Assembly: GCF_000152905.1 (NCBI RefSeq)
Contig: NZ_AAMY01000023.1
Coordinates: 1-56,574, forward strand
Source of the DNA: Nitrobacter sp. Nb-311A
GTDB lineage: Bacteria; Pseudomonadota; Alphaproteobacteria; Rhizobiales; Xanthobacteraceae
Direction: 5' to 3'
Length of the DNA stretch: 56,574 bases
Every line of letters starts with the position of its first letter. Positions within the stretch are counted from its first letter, which is position 1. The notes beneath the pieces were generated by a model. It did not search any database and was not told where the DNA came from. It saw only the letters and a list, made by a program, of their open reading frames with translations. The translations under genes were made by a program, and so were the position numbers. Shown here piece after piece: positions 9,616 through 18,707 of the stretch.

Positions 9616-10088
9616 CCACCGTCGCCAGTCGCACCTTTCGTAGCACGCCGCAGCGTGATGCGCACACAACGTGGACCGCGATCGTCGATCTGCTGACCCA
9701 GGGGAAGACCGGCGCGGCACGAACCGAGCTGATGGCCGTTGCCGGCGTTGCGGCGAGCGTGATCGCTGATCAGGCGCCGACGGACGCCGCGATCGTCGTG
9801 ACCTGCGACGGTCCGCGCACACGCATCTACTGCATCTATGATGACGACGCGATCGACGGCTCAGACGCCAATGAGGATCCGCTAGGGTTCGACCCGCTCA
9901 AGGGCGACTGGCGCGTGTCGCTTCCCTGCCTCGCCGAGGACCTTGCCTGGGTCCAAAGCGCACTCAAGCAGCACAGTAGCAGGATCACCGCGCGTGATCG
10001 CGATGCGTCCGTCTCGACTGAGGAGTCGGCGGCCGCCGCGAAAGCAGAGGCACTCGTGCTGAATCCGAAGGGGTTTCTCGGCTCATGA
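9612..10088 (+). CDS. cap8: CBASS HORMA3-like protein (Cap8 candidate)
   Basis: This 158-residue protein sits between the TRIP13-like gene and a HORMA2-like gene, overlapping both by ATGA. It begins [20 protein letters not shown] and contains a beta-rich centre ([20 protein letters not shown]). By position and size it corresponds to the second HORMA protein of two-HORMA type III CBASS operons. The fold itself is not obvious by eye. Its C-terminal tail [13 protein letters not shown] lies after a disordered Glu/Ala stretch and resembles a HORMA-binding closure peptide. The name rests mainly on context, so confidence in the family is moderate while confidence in the gene is high. Confidence 0.7.
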   Translation: MTTVASRTFRSTPQRDAHTTWTAIVDLLTQGKTGAARTELMAVAGVAASVIADQAPTDAAIVVTCDGPRTRIYCIYDDDAIDGSDANEDPLGFDPLKGDWRVSLPCLAEDLAWVQSALKQHSSRITARDRDASVSTEESAAAAKAEALVLNPKGFLGS

Positions 10089-10585
10089 CCAGCGTCGCCG
10101 TCAACACCTACACGCATTCCGTCACCTATGTGGCGGACAACATCCTGAAGAGCATGAAGGACATCATTCGGCTGAGCGGCCTGGATCCGACGAATCTCGT
10201 CGATGGGTGGTCGAGTAAGATGCGCGCCCTTCAGACCTGGCTGGAGTCGCGGCACCTGGAGGTGGTGGTCCTTGAGATCTTCGATCCCAGGACCGACAAG
10301 CTGGTCGGCCGTTGGGATATCGACGTGGTCTACACGACCGGCTCGGGTGACGGCGGTTTCTGGACCGATACCGATCAGATCAAATATCACGTGCGCAAGG
10401 CGGGGCTGGCGCCGAGCGAGGCCAAGTATCGCCTGCTGCTCCAGAACAAGCCGGGCCGACCCGATGTCGACGGCTGGGGGCCTGCGGAATATCGGTCGAC
10501 CGAAGGTTTCGTGCGGCACGGCCTTGGCTCGACGATCGAGCACAACGGCCTGGGCGGCAGCGCGGCCTATTGGAGGAAAAGCTGA
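10085..10585 (+). CDS. cap7: CBASS HORMA-domain activator (Cap7, HORMA2 type)
   Basis: This protein binds a closure-motif peptide and then activates the CD-NTase. The 166-residue product starts with the characteristic N-terminus [20 protein letters not shown], followed by [15 protein letters not shown] and the beta strands [20 protein letters not shown], matching the bacterial HORMA2 group. Its C-terminus ([16 protein letters not shown]) is the mobile safety-belt region. The start overlaps the upstream stop by ATGA and the stop overlaps the CD-NTase start as TGATG. Confidence 0.85.
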   Translation: MTSVAVNTYTHSVTYVADNILKSMKDIIRLSGLDPTNLVDGWSSKMRALQTWLESRHLEVVVLEIFDPRTDKLVGRWDIDVVYTTGSGDGGFWTDTDQIKYHVRKAGLAPSEAKYRLLLQNKPGRPDVDGWGPAEYRSTEGFVRHGLGSTIEHNGLGGSAAYWRKS

Positions 10586-11484
10586 TGCTGACCGTCGACG
10601 AAGCCTTCCGCAAGTTCAAGAGCCGGCTGGAGCTCAACGATAAGGAGCAGAAGAACGCATCGGCTCGGCACACCGAGGTGCGCGACTATCTGGCGACAAA
10701 GTTCAAGGTCGACCGCAGCTTCCTCACCGGGTCCTACGCCCGGCACACCAAGACGAAGCCGCTCAAGGACATCGACATCTTCTTCGTCCTGAAGGAGGAC
10801 GAGAAGCACTATCGATCAAAAGCCCCTTCGGTGGTGATCGGCGACTTCCACGACGAGCTCGTCGATAAATATGGCAAGGACGCCGTACGCAAGCAGAGCC
10901 GGTCGGTGAACGTCGACTTCGGTGTGGTGGTCGATGCCGAGGACAATACCGATTACCGCGTCGTCAGCGTGGACGTCGTGCCGGCGTTCACCGCTGGCGA
11001 CAATTATGAGATCCCCGACGACGACACCGGCAAGTGGATCAAGACCAACCCGGAGATCCATGCCAGCAAGGCCACGGCGGCGCATCAGGCCTATTCGAAC
11101 GAGTGGAAGGGCCTGGTGCGCATGGTGAAGTATTGGAACAACAACGCGCGGCACGGAGAGAAGCCGGTCAAGCCGTCATTCCTGATCGAGGTCATGGCCC
11201 TCCAGTGCCTCTATGGCGGTTGGCAGGGACGCTTCGACTATGAAATCCAGGGCTTCTTCTCGACGCTGGCCGACCGCATCTTCGACCAATGGCCTGATCC
11301 CGCGGGCCTGGGGCCGGCGATCAGCGACGGCATGGACAGCACGCGCAAGCAGCGGGCGCGCGAGCTGCTGATGGCGGCAAGCCGCGATGCGACGATCGCG
11401 ATCGACCATGCGCGCCGCGGCCGTAACGGCGAGGCACTTAAGGCCTGGCGCGCGCTCTTCGGGCCGAAGTTCCCACTCTCATGA
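10585..11484 (+). CDS. CBASS CD-NTase (cyclic oligonucleotide synthase)
   Basis: CD-NTases make a cyclic di- or trinucleotide alarm signal on infection. The 299-residue protein has the polymerase-beta-like core: GS at residues 49-50 in [10 protein letters not shown], the catalytic pair D62 and D64 in KDIDIFF, and a third acidic residue near D130 in [10 protein letters not shown]. The sequence around [12 protein letters not shown] fits the clade C/D enzymes found with HORMA and TRIP13 partners. The ATG at 10585 overlaps the HORMA stop and has GGAGG 8 bases upstream; a TTG at 10570 is the longer alternative. The nucleotide product cannot be read from sequence. Confidence 0.9.
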   Translation: MLTVDEAFRKFKSRLELNDKEQKNASARHTEVRDYLATKFKVDRSFLTGSYARHTKTKPLKDIDIFFVLKEDEKHYRSKAPSVVIGDFHDELVDKYGKDAVRKQSRSVNVDFGVVVDAEDNTDYRVVSVDVVPAFTAGDNYEIPDDDTGKWIKTNPEIHASKATAAHQAYSNEWKGLVRMVKYWNNNARHGEKPVKPSFLIEVMALQCLYGGWQGRFDYEIQGFFSTLADRIFDQWPDPAGLGPAISDGMDSTRKQRARELLMAASRDATIAIDHARRGRNGEALKAWRALFGPKFPLS

Positions 11485-11523
11485 TGCTCAGCGGCAGCGG
11501 AGCGGCGGACGAGGAGAAAGGCG

Positions 11524-13041
11524 ATGGCTGACGCGGTGGTCGCGCGCTGGCACGGGGACAATTATCAAGCGCGTGTCTTCTGGGAGAACGCCTTCAACCT
11601 TCTAATGCCGCATTCCTGCGTCGTGGAGGTGGCGTTCGAAGCGGACGGCCCGAAGGCTTTCGACGATGTCGTCGTCAGATATGACCCGCCGGTCGCGCGC
11701 TCCGGCCCTCAGCGCATCTCGGCCGAGTATCACCAGGTCAAGTGGCACGTCCAAACGGGCGGACGCTTCGGATATGAGGACTTCACCGACCCCGATTTCA
11801 TCGGCGCGCAATCGGTCTCGCTACTCGAGCGGCTCCAGCAGGCGCGCAGGACGGCGCCTGCTTCGGCCCATTTCACGTTCCTCACGACCTATCGCATCAA
11901 GGATGGCGATCCGCTGGCCGAGCTGGTTTCCGGTCACGACCGGACTCTGCTGATCGAGCGCCTGTTCGACGGCACGACCGATCGGAGCCGCATGGGCAAG
12001 GTGCGCAAGCGCTGGCGCGAGCACCTCAGGCTGGCAAACGATGACGAACTCAGGGCCGTCGTGTGCGGCCTGCGTGTGCTCGACGGCTATCGGTCGCTCG
12101 AGGAGCTACGCGCCGAAATCAATCTGAAGGCGCAGGTCGTGGGCGTGCTCGCGTGCAACGCGGCCAATTCCGACTTCCGGTTTGACGAGCTTGCACGGCA
12201 GCTTAAGGTCCGCCAGCTCAGCGCACTGAACCGCGAACTGCTCCTGCAGCTCTGCCGCGAAGAAGGACTTCTGGTGGAGCGGACACCGGAGCCGGACCCA
12301 TTCCTCCCTATCGCCATCCGCAGCTTTCTCGGGCCGTCGGCCGACATCGTCGGCGCTGCGCCCGAGGACACGCTGCTCCTGACCGACGACTTTCGGCAGC
12401 GTTATCTGCAGGATGGACGGGAGTGGCAACGCGATATCCGCCCTAAGGTGGAGAGCTTCCTGCGGGCCGCGGTCAAGCGATCTTCCAAGCTGCGGCTCAT
12501 CCTCGATGCCCATGCCTCGATCGCGTTTCTTGCCGGCGCCGTGCTCGATCTGAAGTCCGGCCTCGAGACGCAGCTGGTCCAGAAGGGCCGCGTTGGCGCC
12601 AGGACCTGGCGCGCTGACGATGGCTCCGCCGCAAACGGCGCGCGATTCGAGGTGGCCGAGGAACAACTCGGGGGAGGACAAGACGTTGCGCTCGCGATCA
12701 GCGTCTCGCAACCAGCGGCAGCGCAAGCTCGGTCTTATGTGGCGGCGCAGCTGCCCGACGTGGGGAAGCTCATCTCATTCGCCTTGCCGAGCGGACCTGG
12801 CCAGCAGAGTGTCGCGGGCGGCGAACACGCTGCGGCGCTCGCGGAGCAAGTGTCCAACCATGTCCGCACCGTGACAGCCGACGATCCCGACGCCGTGGTT
12901 CATATCTTCGCGGCGGCCCCAAACAGCCTGCTGTTCTATCTTGGCCAGCACCATCAAGCGATCGCGCCGTGCATCGTCTATGAGTTCGATTTCGATCGAC
13001 GCGCGCACAAGACCTATCAGCCATCCTTTGTAATCGACTGA
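11524..13041 (+). CDS. cap4: CBASS effector: PD-(D/E)XK-like nuclease fused to SAVED domain (Cap4-like)
   Basis: Cap4 proteins are DNA nucleases switched on by the CD-NTase product bound to the SAVED domain. The 505-residue protein has an N-terminal Mrr-like nuclease signature, FDDVVVRYD at residues 46-54 and YHQVKWH at 69-75 (acidic residue then QxK). A helical middle follows, and then a C-terminal SAVED-type region from about residue 290 (ending IFAAAPNSLLFYLGQHHQ and YEFDFDRR). It is 39 bp after the CD-NTase stop with a GGAGAAAGG ribosome site, so it closes the operon. An HNH-SAVED Cap5 is excluded because no HNH motif is seen. Confidence 0.87.
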   Translation: MADAVVARWHGDNYQARVFWENAFNLLMPHSCVVEVAFEADGPKAFDDVVVRYDPPVARSGPQRISAEYHQVKWHVQTGGRFGYEDFTDPDFIGAQSVSLLERLQQARRTAPASAHFTFLTTYRIKDGDPLAELVSGHDRTLLIERLFDGTTDRSRMGKVRKRWREHLRLANDDELRAVVCGLRVLDGYRSLEELRAEINLKAQVVGVLACNAANSDFRFDELARQLKVRQLSALNRELLLQLCREEGLLVERTPEPDPFLPIAIRSFLGPSADIVGAAPEDTLLLTDDFRQRYLQDGREWQRDIRPKVESFLRAAVKRSSKLRLILDAHASIAFLAGAVLDLKSGLETQLVQKGRVGARTWRADDGSAANGARFEVAEEQLGGGQDVALAISVSQPAAAQARSYVAAQLPDVGKLISFALPSGPGQQSVAGGEHAAALAEQVSNHVRTVTADDPDAVVHIFAAAPNSLLFYLGQHHQAIAPCIVYEFDFDRRAHKTYQPSFVID

Positions 13042-13851
13042 CGACGTTTCACTCGCGCGTCCCCTCCGCGGACATCCGGAAGGAGTGGCGCACCCGTCTC
13101 GAGTCGAACGCGGGACCTCCACCTTCCGAAGTTTGACGAACATCAGAACCCGCAGCCAGGACTGAAGCTAGGGTGGCGCTGCGGGCCGGACTCGAAACCG
13201 GCTGGTGGATGGGCTTAGCGCAACGAGCCATTACGCCGCTGCCTTCTCGTCACCATCTCGGGCCTTTGCTGGCCGTGTGTCCTTCCACACCGCCGCAGCC
13301 AACTGTATTTACTTTCGTCATCAAGCACCACGTCGATCGCGTGCGAGAAGGAGCCTGTAGGTCGCAATCGTGAGCGTGCCGTGCTACAAGCGATGACGGT
13401 ATTTCTCGCGCTGGCGCGCAATGCGCTGCGTGATCGACGAGGCGAAGAATCGACCGATTGTTATCGATAGTCGCTGAAACGTCGTTGAATCCGAATCGCG
13501 CAATTTCTCCTCGAAAATCAGCACCAAAAATTTTTGTCGGTTCGCGGTTCGGATCGTGGAGTGCGATCAAAAAAAGTTGTGCGGGAAATTCAACGCGTTA
13601 ACATGGCCGAAAATAGATGAGTGGGAGTGAATTAAGGTCGTTTCAGACCATCTCGCTCCGTGCCGAAAATCGCACGATCCCATTGATTGGTAGGCATTAT
13701 CTTTCCTACCCCGTATCGCTGCATGTCACCCCAACCCAGCCACTTTGTTGGTAGCGATGTTGGTATGGCGCAGGATGGTCGAGAAACGGGCTTTCGCTAC
13801 CAACACCACCCTTTGTTGGTATGCGTTTGCCCCCAGACCGGATGCGGATTC
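13042..13851. other. Non-coding stretch between CBASS and the integrase
   Basis: No convincing gene lies here. It contains the right copy of the bracketing direct repeat (13388-13515), an AT-richer segment with runs of A around 13530-13580, and several TTGTTGGTA or TACCAACA motifs between 13740 and 13825. Those motifs could be integrase arm or core sites because they sit just before the integrase start. I see no tRNA that would mark a classic attachment site. Confidence 0.5.
13388..13515 (+). repeat. Right copy of ~128-bp direct repeat bracketing the CBASS block
   Basis: This is the partner of 6846-6974 in the same orientation. The shared core around ATAGTCGCTGAAACGTCG is exact, and the flanks differ by scattered substitutions. 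It lies about 340 bp before the start of the truncated integrase. Confidence 0.85.
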
Positions 13852-14296
13852 ATGGGCGATCTCACTGATAAAGAACTGAAAAATCTGAAACCGAGGGCCA
13901 AGCTGTACAAGGTGACGGACCGCGACGGGATGCACGCGGCCGTGACCCCAACTGGGGTCATCTCGTTCCGGTATCAGTATCGGGTGAACGGGCGGCAGGA
14001 GGTCTTGACCATCGGCCGGTATAGCGCCGAGGCGGCGCGCAAGCTGACACGCGCGCCCGATGCGCTGGAATACGGAATGGAGGTGTCGCTTGCGGAGGCG
14101 AGGACGCTGCTGGCGCGCGCCCGGCGTCAGGTCGAGCGGGGCGAGTCGCCGTCGAAAGCCAAGGTAGAAAAGCGCACCGCGTCAGCCGCAGCACTGACAT
14201 TCGGCGGATGGGCGGAAGCCTACTTCAAGCACAAGGCCGATCCAAAATCGGGGGCCGAGAAACTGGCTGACAGCACCTTGGCGATGCGCCGGTCTG
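13852..14296 (+). pseudogene. Tyrosine integrase, N-terminal part only, cut by IS21
   Basis: The fragment begins MGDLTDKELKNLKPRAKLYK and continues with a DUF4102-type arm-binding domain (ISFRYQYRVNGRQEVLTIG, then VSLAEARTLLARARRQVERG) and the start of the core-binding domain (TFGGWAEAYFKHKAD). The catalytic domain with its Arg-His-Arg-Tyr residues is gone because the left end of the second IS21 copy begins at 14297. An in-frame ATG at 13687 exists, but the N-terminus from 13852 fits the family. The gene points to an integrative element or prophage that brought in the neighbouring DNA. Confidence 0.85.
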
Positions 14297-14412
14297 CCTG
14301 TCATTCGGCCTGCAATATTGACCCTCTAAGCGGGGGGCTCGGCGTCCAAAATTGACTCCCTGAAGGTTGGTCTGTTGCGCTGCCTGCTTTGTAACGAAGC
14401 AGGTGGTCGGGG

Positions 14413-14992
14413 ATGCTGATCGTGGAGGACGATTGCGCGGATACGTCGCGAACACTTCATCAAGGGCAAGACGATCAAGGAGATCGCCCGCGACCTGAAG
14501 GTGTCCCGGAACACGGTCCGGAAGGTGCTGAGGTCGGGAGAGACCTCGTTTGAGTACGAGCGGCAGGTTCAGCCGCGGCCCAAGCTTGGACACTGGGCAT
14601 CTGAGCTCGATGTGTTGCTGGCGGCGAACGCGACCAGATCCGCGCGCGAACAACTGACCTTGATCCGGATCTTCGAAGAGCTTCGCGGCCGCGGCTATGA
14701 CGGTGGTTACGATGCCGTGCGGCGTTACGCCAGGCGGTGGAACAAGGAGCGCGGGCAATCGACCGCGACGGCCTATGTTCCGTTGAGCTTTGCGGCGGGC
14801 GAAGCCTACCAGTTCGACTGGAGCCATGAGATCGTTCTCCTCAACGGCGTGACGGCGATCGTGAAGGTCGCTCATGTCCGGCTGTGCCACAGCCGCATGC
14901 TGTTCGTGCGGGCCTATCCGCGGGAGACGCAGGAGATGGTATTCGACGCCCACGACCGGGCGTTCGCACTGTTCAAGGGTACCTGCAGCCGC
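14413..14992 (+). pseudogene. istA remnant, frameshifted and 3'-deleted
   Basis: Compared with the intact istA, one extra G near 14429 (GTGGAGGACG instead of GTGGAGACG) shifts the frame just after the start. Reading then resumes openly from about 14440 ([20 protein letters not shown]). The sequence stops matching istA after the codons for FKGTCSR, at the deletion junction with istB. It keeps the helix-turn-helix and the first part of the catalytic core only. Confidence 0.9.
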
Positions 14993-15659
14993 CAAGCTGC
15001 CGCTGGCCAAGGATCTCGCGGACTTCCAGTTCGACGGCACGCCGATCAACCGGACGCTCGTCAATGACCTCGGCGGCGGCTTCATCGCCCAGCAACGCAA
15101 CGCCGTCCTGGTCGGCGGCACCGGCACCGGAAAGACCCATCTGGCCATCGCAATCGCCAGAAGCTGCATCCGCTCCGGCGCCCGCGGTCGCTTCTACAAC
15201 GTGGTCGACCTCGTCAATCGCCTCGAGACCCGCATCGGACGACAAGGTCGTATCGCCGAGCATTCGACCAGGATGGACTTCATCGTCCTCGACGAACTCG
15301 GTTACCTGCCGTTCGCTCAATCCGGCGGCCAGCTCCTGTTCCACCTCGTCAGCAGACTCTACGAGCGTACGTCCATCGTCGTCACAACCAATCTCGCCTT
15401 CGGCGAATGGCCAAGCCTGCTCGGCGACGCCAAGATGACAACCGCACTGCTCGACCGGCTCATCCACCACTGCGACATTGTCGAGACCGGCAACGACAGC
15501 TGACGATTCAAAAGCCGCGACGACGATCACGCCACTCGCGCTCGTCCCGTCTCCGCAATCCAGGCCAACTCCGACGGGCCGAGCGCTACCTTCAAACCAC
15601 CCCGCGCAAAGGGGTCAAAATTGGAAGCCGATCAAGGGTCAAATTTGCAAGCCGATTGA
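14993..15659 (+). pseudogene. istB remnant, 5'-deleted with premature stop
   Basis: From the deletion junction the sequence follows istB ([19 protein letters not shown], with Walker [10 protein letters not shown] intact). It is out of frame with the istA remnant in one reading. A TGG codon of the intact copy is TGA here at 15501-15503, ending the frame early. Homology continues beyond the stop to the right terminal repeat. Confidence 0.88.
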
Positions 15660-15661
15660 CA

Positions 15662-16147
15662 ATTGGCCGAGAAACCCCTGGTGCTTGTCGAAAACGTTTG
15701 AATGCTTGGATTGATTTTATAGAAGTCGTCCTGTCGGGAGCTGAACGTGTTCTCAAGCAGCGGAGCTGAGACCACATTGACGGAGTACGGGACATCCTTA
15801 ATTTCCATTGACCCGAGTGGTCCGACATTCGAGACTGTCGAAGGACGATATCCCGCAGCGACACTGCCCTCAGGGGCCTGTACTGCAGTTTCCGAGATAT
15901 TGCCGCTCGGCGGAGCTTCACGCCGTGCTGCGCGGCGAGACCGCCTCGGTTTCGCGCGTCGTTCCGAAGTCGGTTGCGGCTTGACGGACGCTGACCGGTG
16001 CGAAGGTGATTCGACGTATACTGGAGGTAATGGCGGTTGAGAATGCCGCCCTTGACCGAAAGCGTGTCCGGAAATCGCCACGCCTGCCACCGCGATGCAA
16101 GCGATCTCAATACGCCGCGCGCGAGAAATCTTATCTGATCTGGTCAT
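15662..16147 (-). pseudogene. TonB-dependent siderophore receptor, N-terminal fragment cut by IS21
   Basis: The fragment of about 160 residues has a signal peptide (ACIAVAGVAISGHAFG), a Pro/Arg-rich spacer, and the start of a receptor plug domain (SMEIKDVPYSVNVVSAPLL, then INPSIQTFSTSTRGFS). The reading frame runs into the right end of the decayed IS21 element and stops inside it. The plug remainder and the whole beta-barrel are missing. It is divergent from the FecCD-type permease gene, so together they look like the remains of a siderophore-uptake locus. Confidence 0.8.
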
Positions 16148-16577
16148 TTAAGGCCCCAAGCCCATTAAAAAGAGATAGCATTTGCTGTGTTACACGCCTC
16201 CATTGTGGAGACTGCTGGTTACAGGCACAGCTCGACTTCCCACGCGATGTACTTTATCGTATATAACGATGTTGTGTAGTGTCAATATCAGGTACCTTCG
16301 AGAAATTTCAGGGATGCGGGTTCGTTGCTTGATGGAGGCTTCTCGTGGATTCCGAAATCAATCGCCACAAGGTCTATCCGTCCAGCGCAGCGCTGGGATC
16401 ACTAGCAATTTGAGCGTCTTGTTTTTGCGTTCCCCGGGTAGCGATGGTCTCTCATTCTCATTCCGCGCTTGTCCGGCAGCGCTGCCTTGATATATCGCCG
16501 CATGATGTCCGCCACGCGTTCGCCGTCGCCCGACGGACATTCCTGGGCAGCGTAACAACTCATTTCAATCTAGGCCG
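16148..16577. other. Intergenic region between receptor fragment and permease
   Basis: This 430-bp stretch separates two divergent transport genes and should contain both promoters. It has AT-rich patches (for example TTATCGTATATAACGATG near 16253). Small open frames here show no recognisable product. I could not identify a clear Fur or Irr box by eye. Confidence 0.4.
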
Positions 16578-17648
16578 ATGATGAAGAAGACGACGGACCT
16601 ATCCGAGGCGGATTCGTACCTCCGCTCGATCGTCCGGAGCGATCTGCTTCTGGCCATTCTGTTCCTGATTCTCATCACGTTAATGTTGATGTCGCTGACG
16701 ATCGGGCGATATCCGGTACCAATTGGCAAGGTAGCGCAAATCGTGTTCACGACCCTGCCGTTTAATACGGTCGGAAGCTACGATGACAAGAGCTGGGTTG
16801 CCGTCGAAATCATCCGGATGCCGCGTGTCCTGCTGGTCACGATCTGCGGAATGGGTCTTGCTTTGTCCGGCGCGGTTCTGCAGGGCGTGTTTCGCAATCC
16901 ACTTGTCGGCCCCGAAATTATTGGTCTCACCTCCGGCGCATCCCTGGGCGGCGTGATTGCGATTGTATTGGGATGGCCAACTGTTGCTCTGGTTGTGTTC
17001 GCATTTGGCTCGGGTCTGCTCACGCTGTTCGTTGCGTTTGCCCTTGCAGCACTCACCGGGCGGGCGAGCACGTTGGCACTGGTTCTATCCGGGGTCATTG
17101 TCGGCCACTTCTGCTCAGCAATCATCGGTCTGCTTCAGACTCTCGTTGATCCGACAGTGAAACTCCCGTCAATCCTCTACTGGCTGTTGGGAAGTTTTGT
17201 CGGCGCGACCTATGACAAGGTCGCCATCGCTGCTGCCATGACGTTGTTTGCGGGAGCGCCGTTACTTGCGTTGCGTTGGCGCATCAACCTTTTGTCGCTC
17301 GGCGAAGTGGATGCGCGGGCGCTCGGTGTCAATGTCGACGTGCTGCGCTGGGTCCTGTTGGGGCTTGCGGCGATGATCGTGGCAGCTCAGGTCTCGGTCA
17401 GCGGCGGCGTTGGCTGGGTCGGACTGATCGTTCCGCATCTGGCGCGGCTTCTAGTTGGGCCCGACCATGGCCGGTTGTTGCCGACAGCGGCCGTGCTCGG
17501 CGGTCTTTTTCTTCTGGCAATGGACGATATGGCGCGCAGCCTGACTGACCAGGAAATTCCGATCGGCCTTCTCACCAACGCTGTCGGAGCGCCCGTTTTC
17601 GCGTTTCTATTCTGGCGCACTCAGGCGAGGGGTTGGGTGCCGGGTTAA
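16578..17648 (+). CDS. FecCD-family iron-siderophore ABC transporter permease
   Basis: The 356-residue integral membrane protein belongs to the BtuC/FecCD/FhuB permease family. It has the conserved MPRVLLVTICGMGLALSGA and FRNPLVGPEIIGLTSGASLGG region at residues 70-120, LALVLSGVIVGHF in the middle, WLLGSF, and the C-terminal GWVGLIVPHLARLLVGPDH loop that contacts the ATPase, with about ten membrane helices. The matching periplasmic binding protein and ATPase genes are not next to it, so it may be orphaned by the rearrangements on both sides. Confidence 0.93.
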   Translation: MMKKTTDLSEADSYLRSIVRSDLLLAILFLILITLMLMSLTIGRYPVPIGKVAQIVFTTLPFNTVGSYDDKSWVAVEIIRMPRVLLVTICGMGLALSGAVLQGVFRNPLVGPEIIGLTSGASLGGVIAIVLGWPTVALVVFAFGSGLLTLFVAFALAALTGRASTLALVLSGVIVGHFCSAIIGLLQTLVDPTVKLPSILYWLLGSFVGATYDKVAIAAAMTLFAGAPLLALRWRINLLSLGEVDARALGVNVDVLRWVLLGLAAMIVAAQVSVSGGVGWVGLIVPHLARLLVGPDHGRLLPTAAVLGGLFLLAMDDMARSLTDQEIPIGLLTNAVGAPVFAFLFWRTQARGWVPG

Positions 17649-18031
17649 GGTATTGAGTTTGCAGACACGATGGTTGACTAGGACCATTGCAAATTTAGGT
17701 CACCATAAACAATCGCAGTTGCTGATCGAGCTATAATTGCTATTCGCTAAACGAGTAGGGCAATTCCGTTGTAGTTGCGAGGCCTGTTGCGTTCGATCGT
17801 AGTCGTCCTGATCCTAATGTTTATCGGCGAAAAGGTATCGGATCGCAGGCCCTCGCTATTGTGCCCATTACGTCTCTGATTGCTCTCCTCCTCGGCCCGC
17901 CGAGATCGAAGTAGCGCGGATCGCGAAGGTGTTCACCGACAGCCGCGGCGTGCAGACGCCGATCGCAGCGCCAGCCGTGGGCAGTGTTGATCCGACCACT
18001 GGCCTCAAGGCTGCCAGCCGAAACGCCGCCG
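17649..18031. other. Stretch without a recognised gene
   Basis: No intact gene is seen. The right part (from about 17890) is GC-rich and open in one frame (VFTDSRGVQTPIAAPAVG) and may belong to the same decayed conjugation segment as the TrbI remnant that follows, but I do not recognise it. Confidence 0.4.
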
Positions 18032-18212
18032 CTCGATCCGGGCGCCGCGCAGAACATGCAGGATCGCAAGCTCGCCTTCGTCAATGCCGTCGACCGGCGC
18101 ACCGTCACGCCCGATCGCGTGCAGGAAAAGGCGTCGCCCTATGTCGTGCAGGCCGGCACCGTCATCCCCGCAGCGCTGATTACCGGCATTAAATCCGATC
18201 TGCCCGGAACGT
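18032..18212 (+). pseudogene. TrbI/VirB10-like conjugation protein fragment
   Basis: About 60 codons read LDPGAAQNMQDRKLAFVNAV, then VTPDRVQEKASPYVVQAGTV and IPAALITGIKSDLPG. This is the conserved segment just before the beta-barrel of TrbI/VirB10, the inner-to-outer membrane linker of type IV secretion systems. Nothing else of the gene or of a trb operon is present. It shows that conjugative-element DNA once lay here. Confidence 0.7.
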
Positions 18213-18221
18213 CGAGAAGCG

Positions 18222-18707
18222 CGATGGCGCGATGAGCTTGCCGGGGTATTCGAATCGCCGCGATGGGTGGTTGTTCCGCGAGGCATCAACCTTCGTGATG
18301 GGATGGTGACCGTCACCGATCTGGATTTCGTGACGTATGATACCGAAGCAAATGAACTGGCCGTCTTTCAGTTGAAATGGCAGCAGCCGGTCGGCATTGA
18401 TGCGAGTCACAGACTGCGCAGGAGCACTGGCAGGAATCTCGTCACCGATAGCAACAAATGGATCGAAACTGTCTTCGGATGGATCGGCAAGTACGGCCTG
18501 GCAGAACTCGCCAAGCGACTCGGTCTTCGCGTGCGGCCGGATCTTCGCGTGCAATGCTTCGTCATGGCTCGATACAACGCGCATTTCTCCGGCTTCGCGA
18601 ATACGGACGAACGAGCAACATGGATCGACTGGAGCCATTTCTTGAAGGCGTGGGTCGAATGTCCGGGATTTCCGCCGACTGAGTTGGCGGCCGCCCTCAA
18701 GAAGTGA
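18222..18707 (+). pseudogene. C-terminal fragment of an unrecognised protein
   Basis: An open frame (DELAGVFESPRWVVVPRGIN) begins abruptly after the TrbI remnant and runs 160 codons to a stop. The segment DLDFVTYDTEANELAVFQLK has the acidic-residue then QxK spacing seen in PD-(D/E)XK nucleases. ATG 18267 could start a 146-residue product, but the frame extends upstream of it without a start, so a truncated gene is more likely. The family is not recognised. Confidence 0.5.

Larger units (their letters stand above)
14297..15661 (+). mobile_element. IS21-family insertion sequence, internally deleted copy
   Basis: The ends match the complete copy at 8-2485 (left TGTCATTCGGC, right GCCGATTGACA), but the element is about 1.1 kb shorter. 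The middle has been deleted from within istA to within istB. Substitutions are spread throughout, so this copy is diverged rather than a recent duplicate. It truncates the integrase on its left and a TonB-dependent receptor on its right. No matching target duplication flanks it, suggesting later rearrangement. Confidence 0.9.

Noticed and set aside
8787-10088. 433-codon frame covering the HORMA3-like gene
   Set aside because: Its first 275 codons are an off-frame shadow of the TRIP13-like gene; the real start is the overlapping ATG at 9612.
13070-13215. tRNA-like text such as GAGTCGAACGCGGG and GGACTCGAAACCGG
   Set aside because: The pieces resemble T-arms, but no acceptor stem or anticodon arm can be assembled from them.
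1-15668. Composite transposon formed by the two IS21 copies
   Set aside because: Flanking bases (CCTTCTT and ATTGGCC) do not form a target duplication and the copies are diverged, so a simple composite transposition is not supported; kept only as a testable rearrangement idea.
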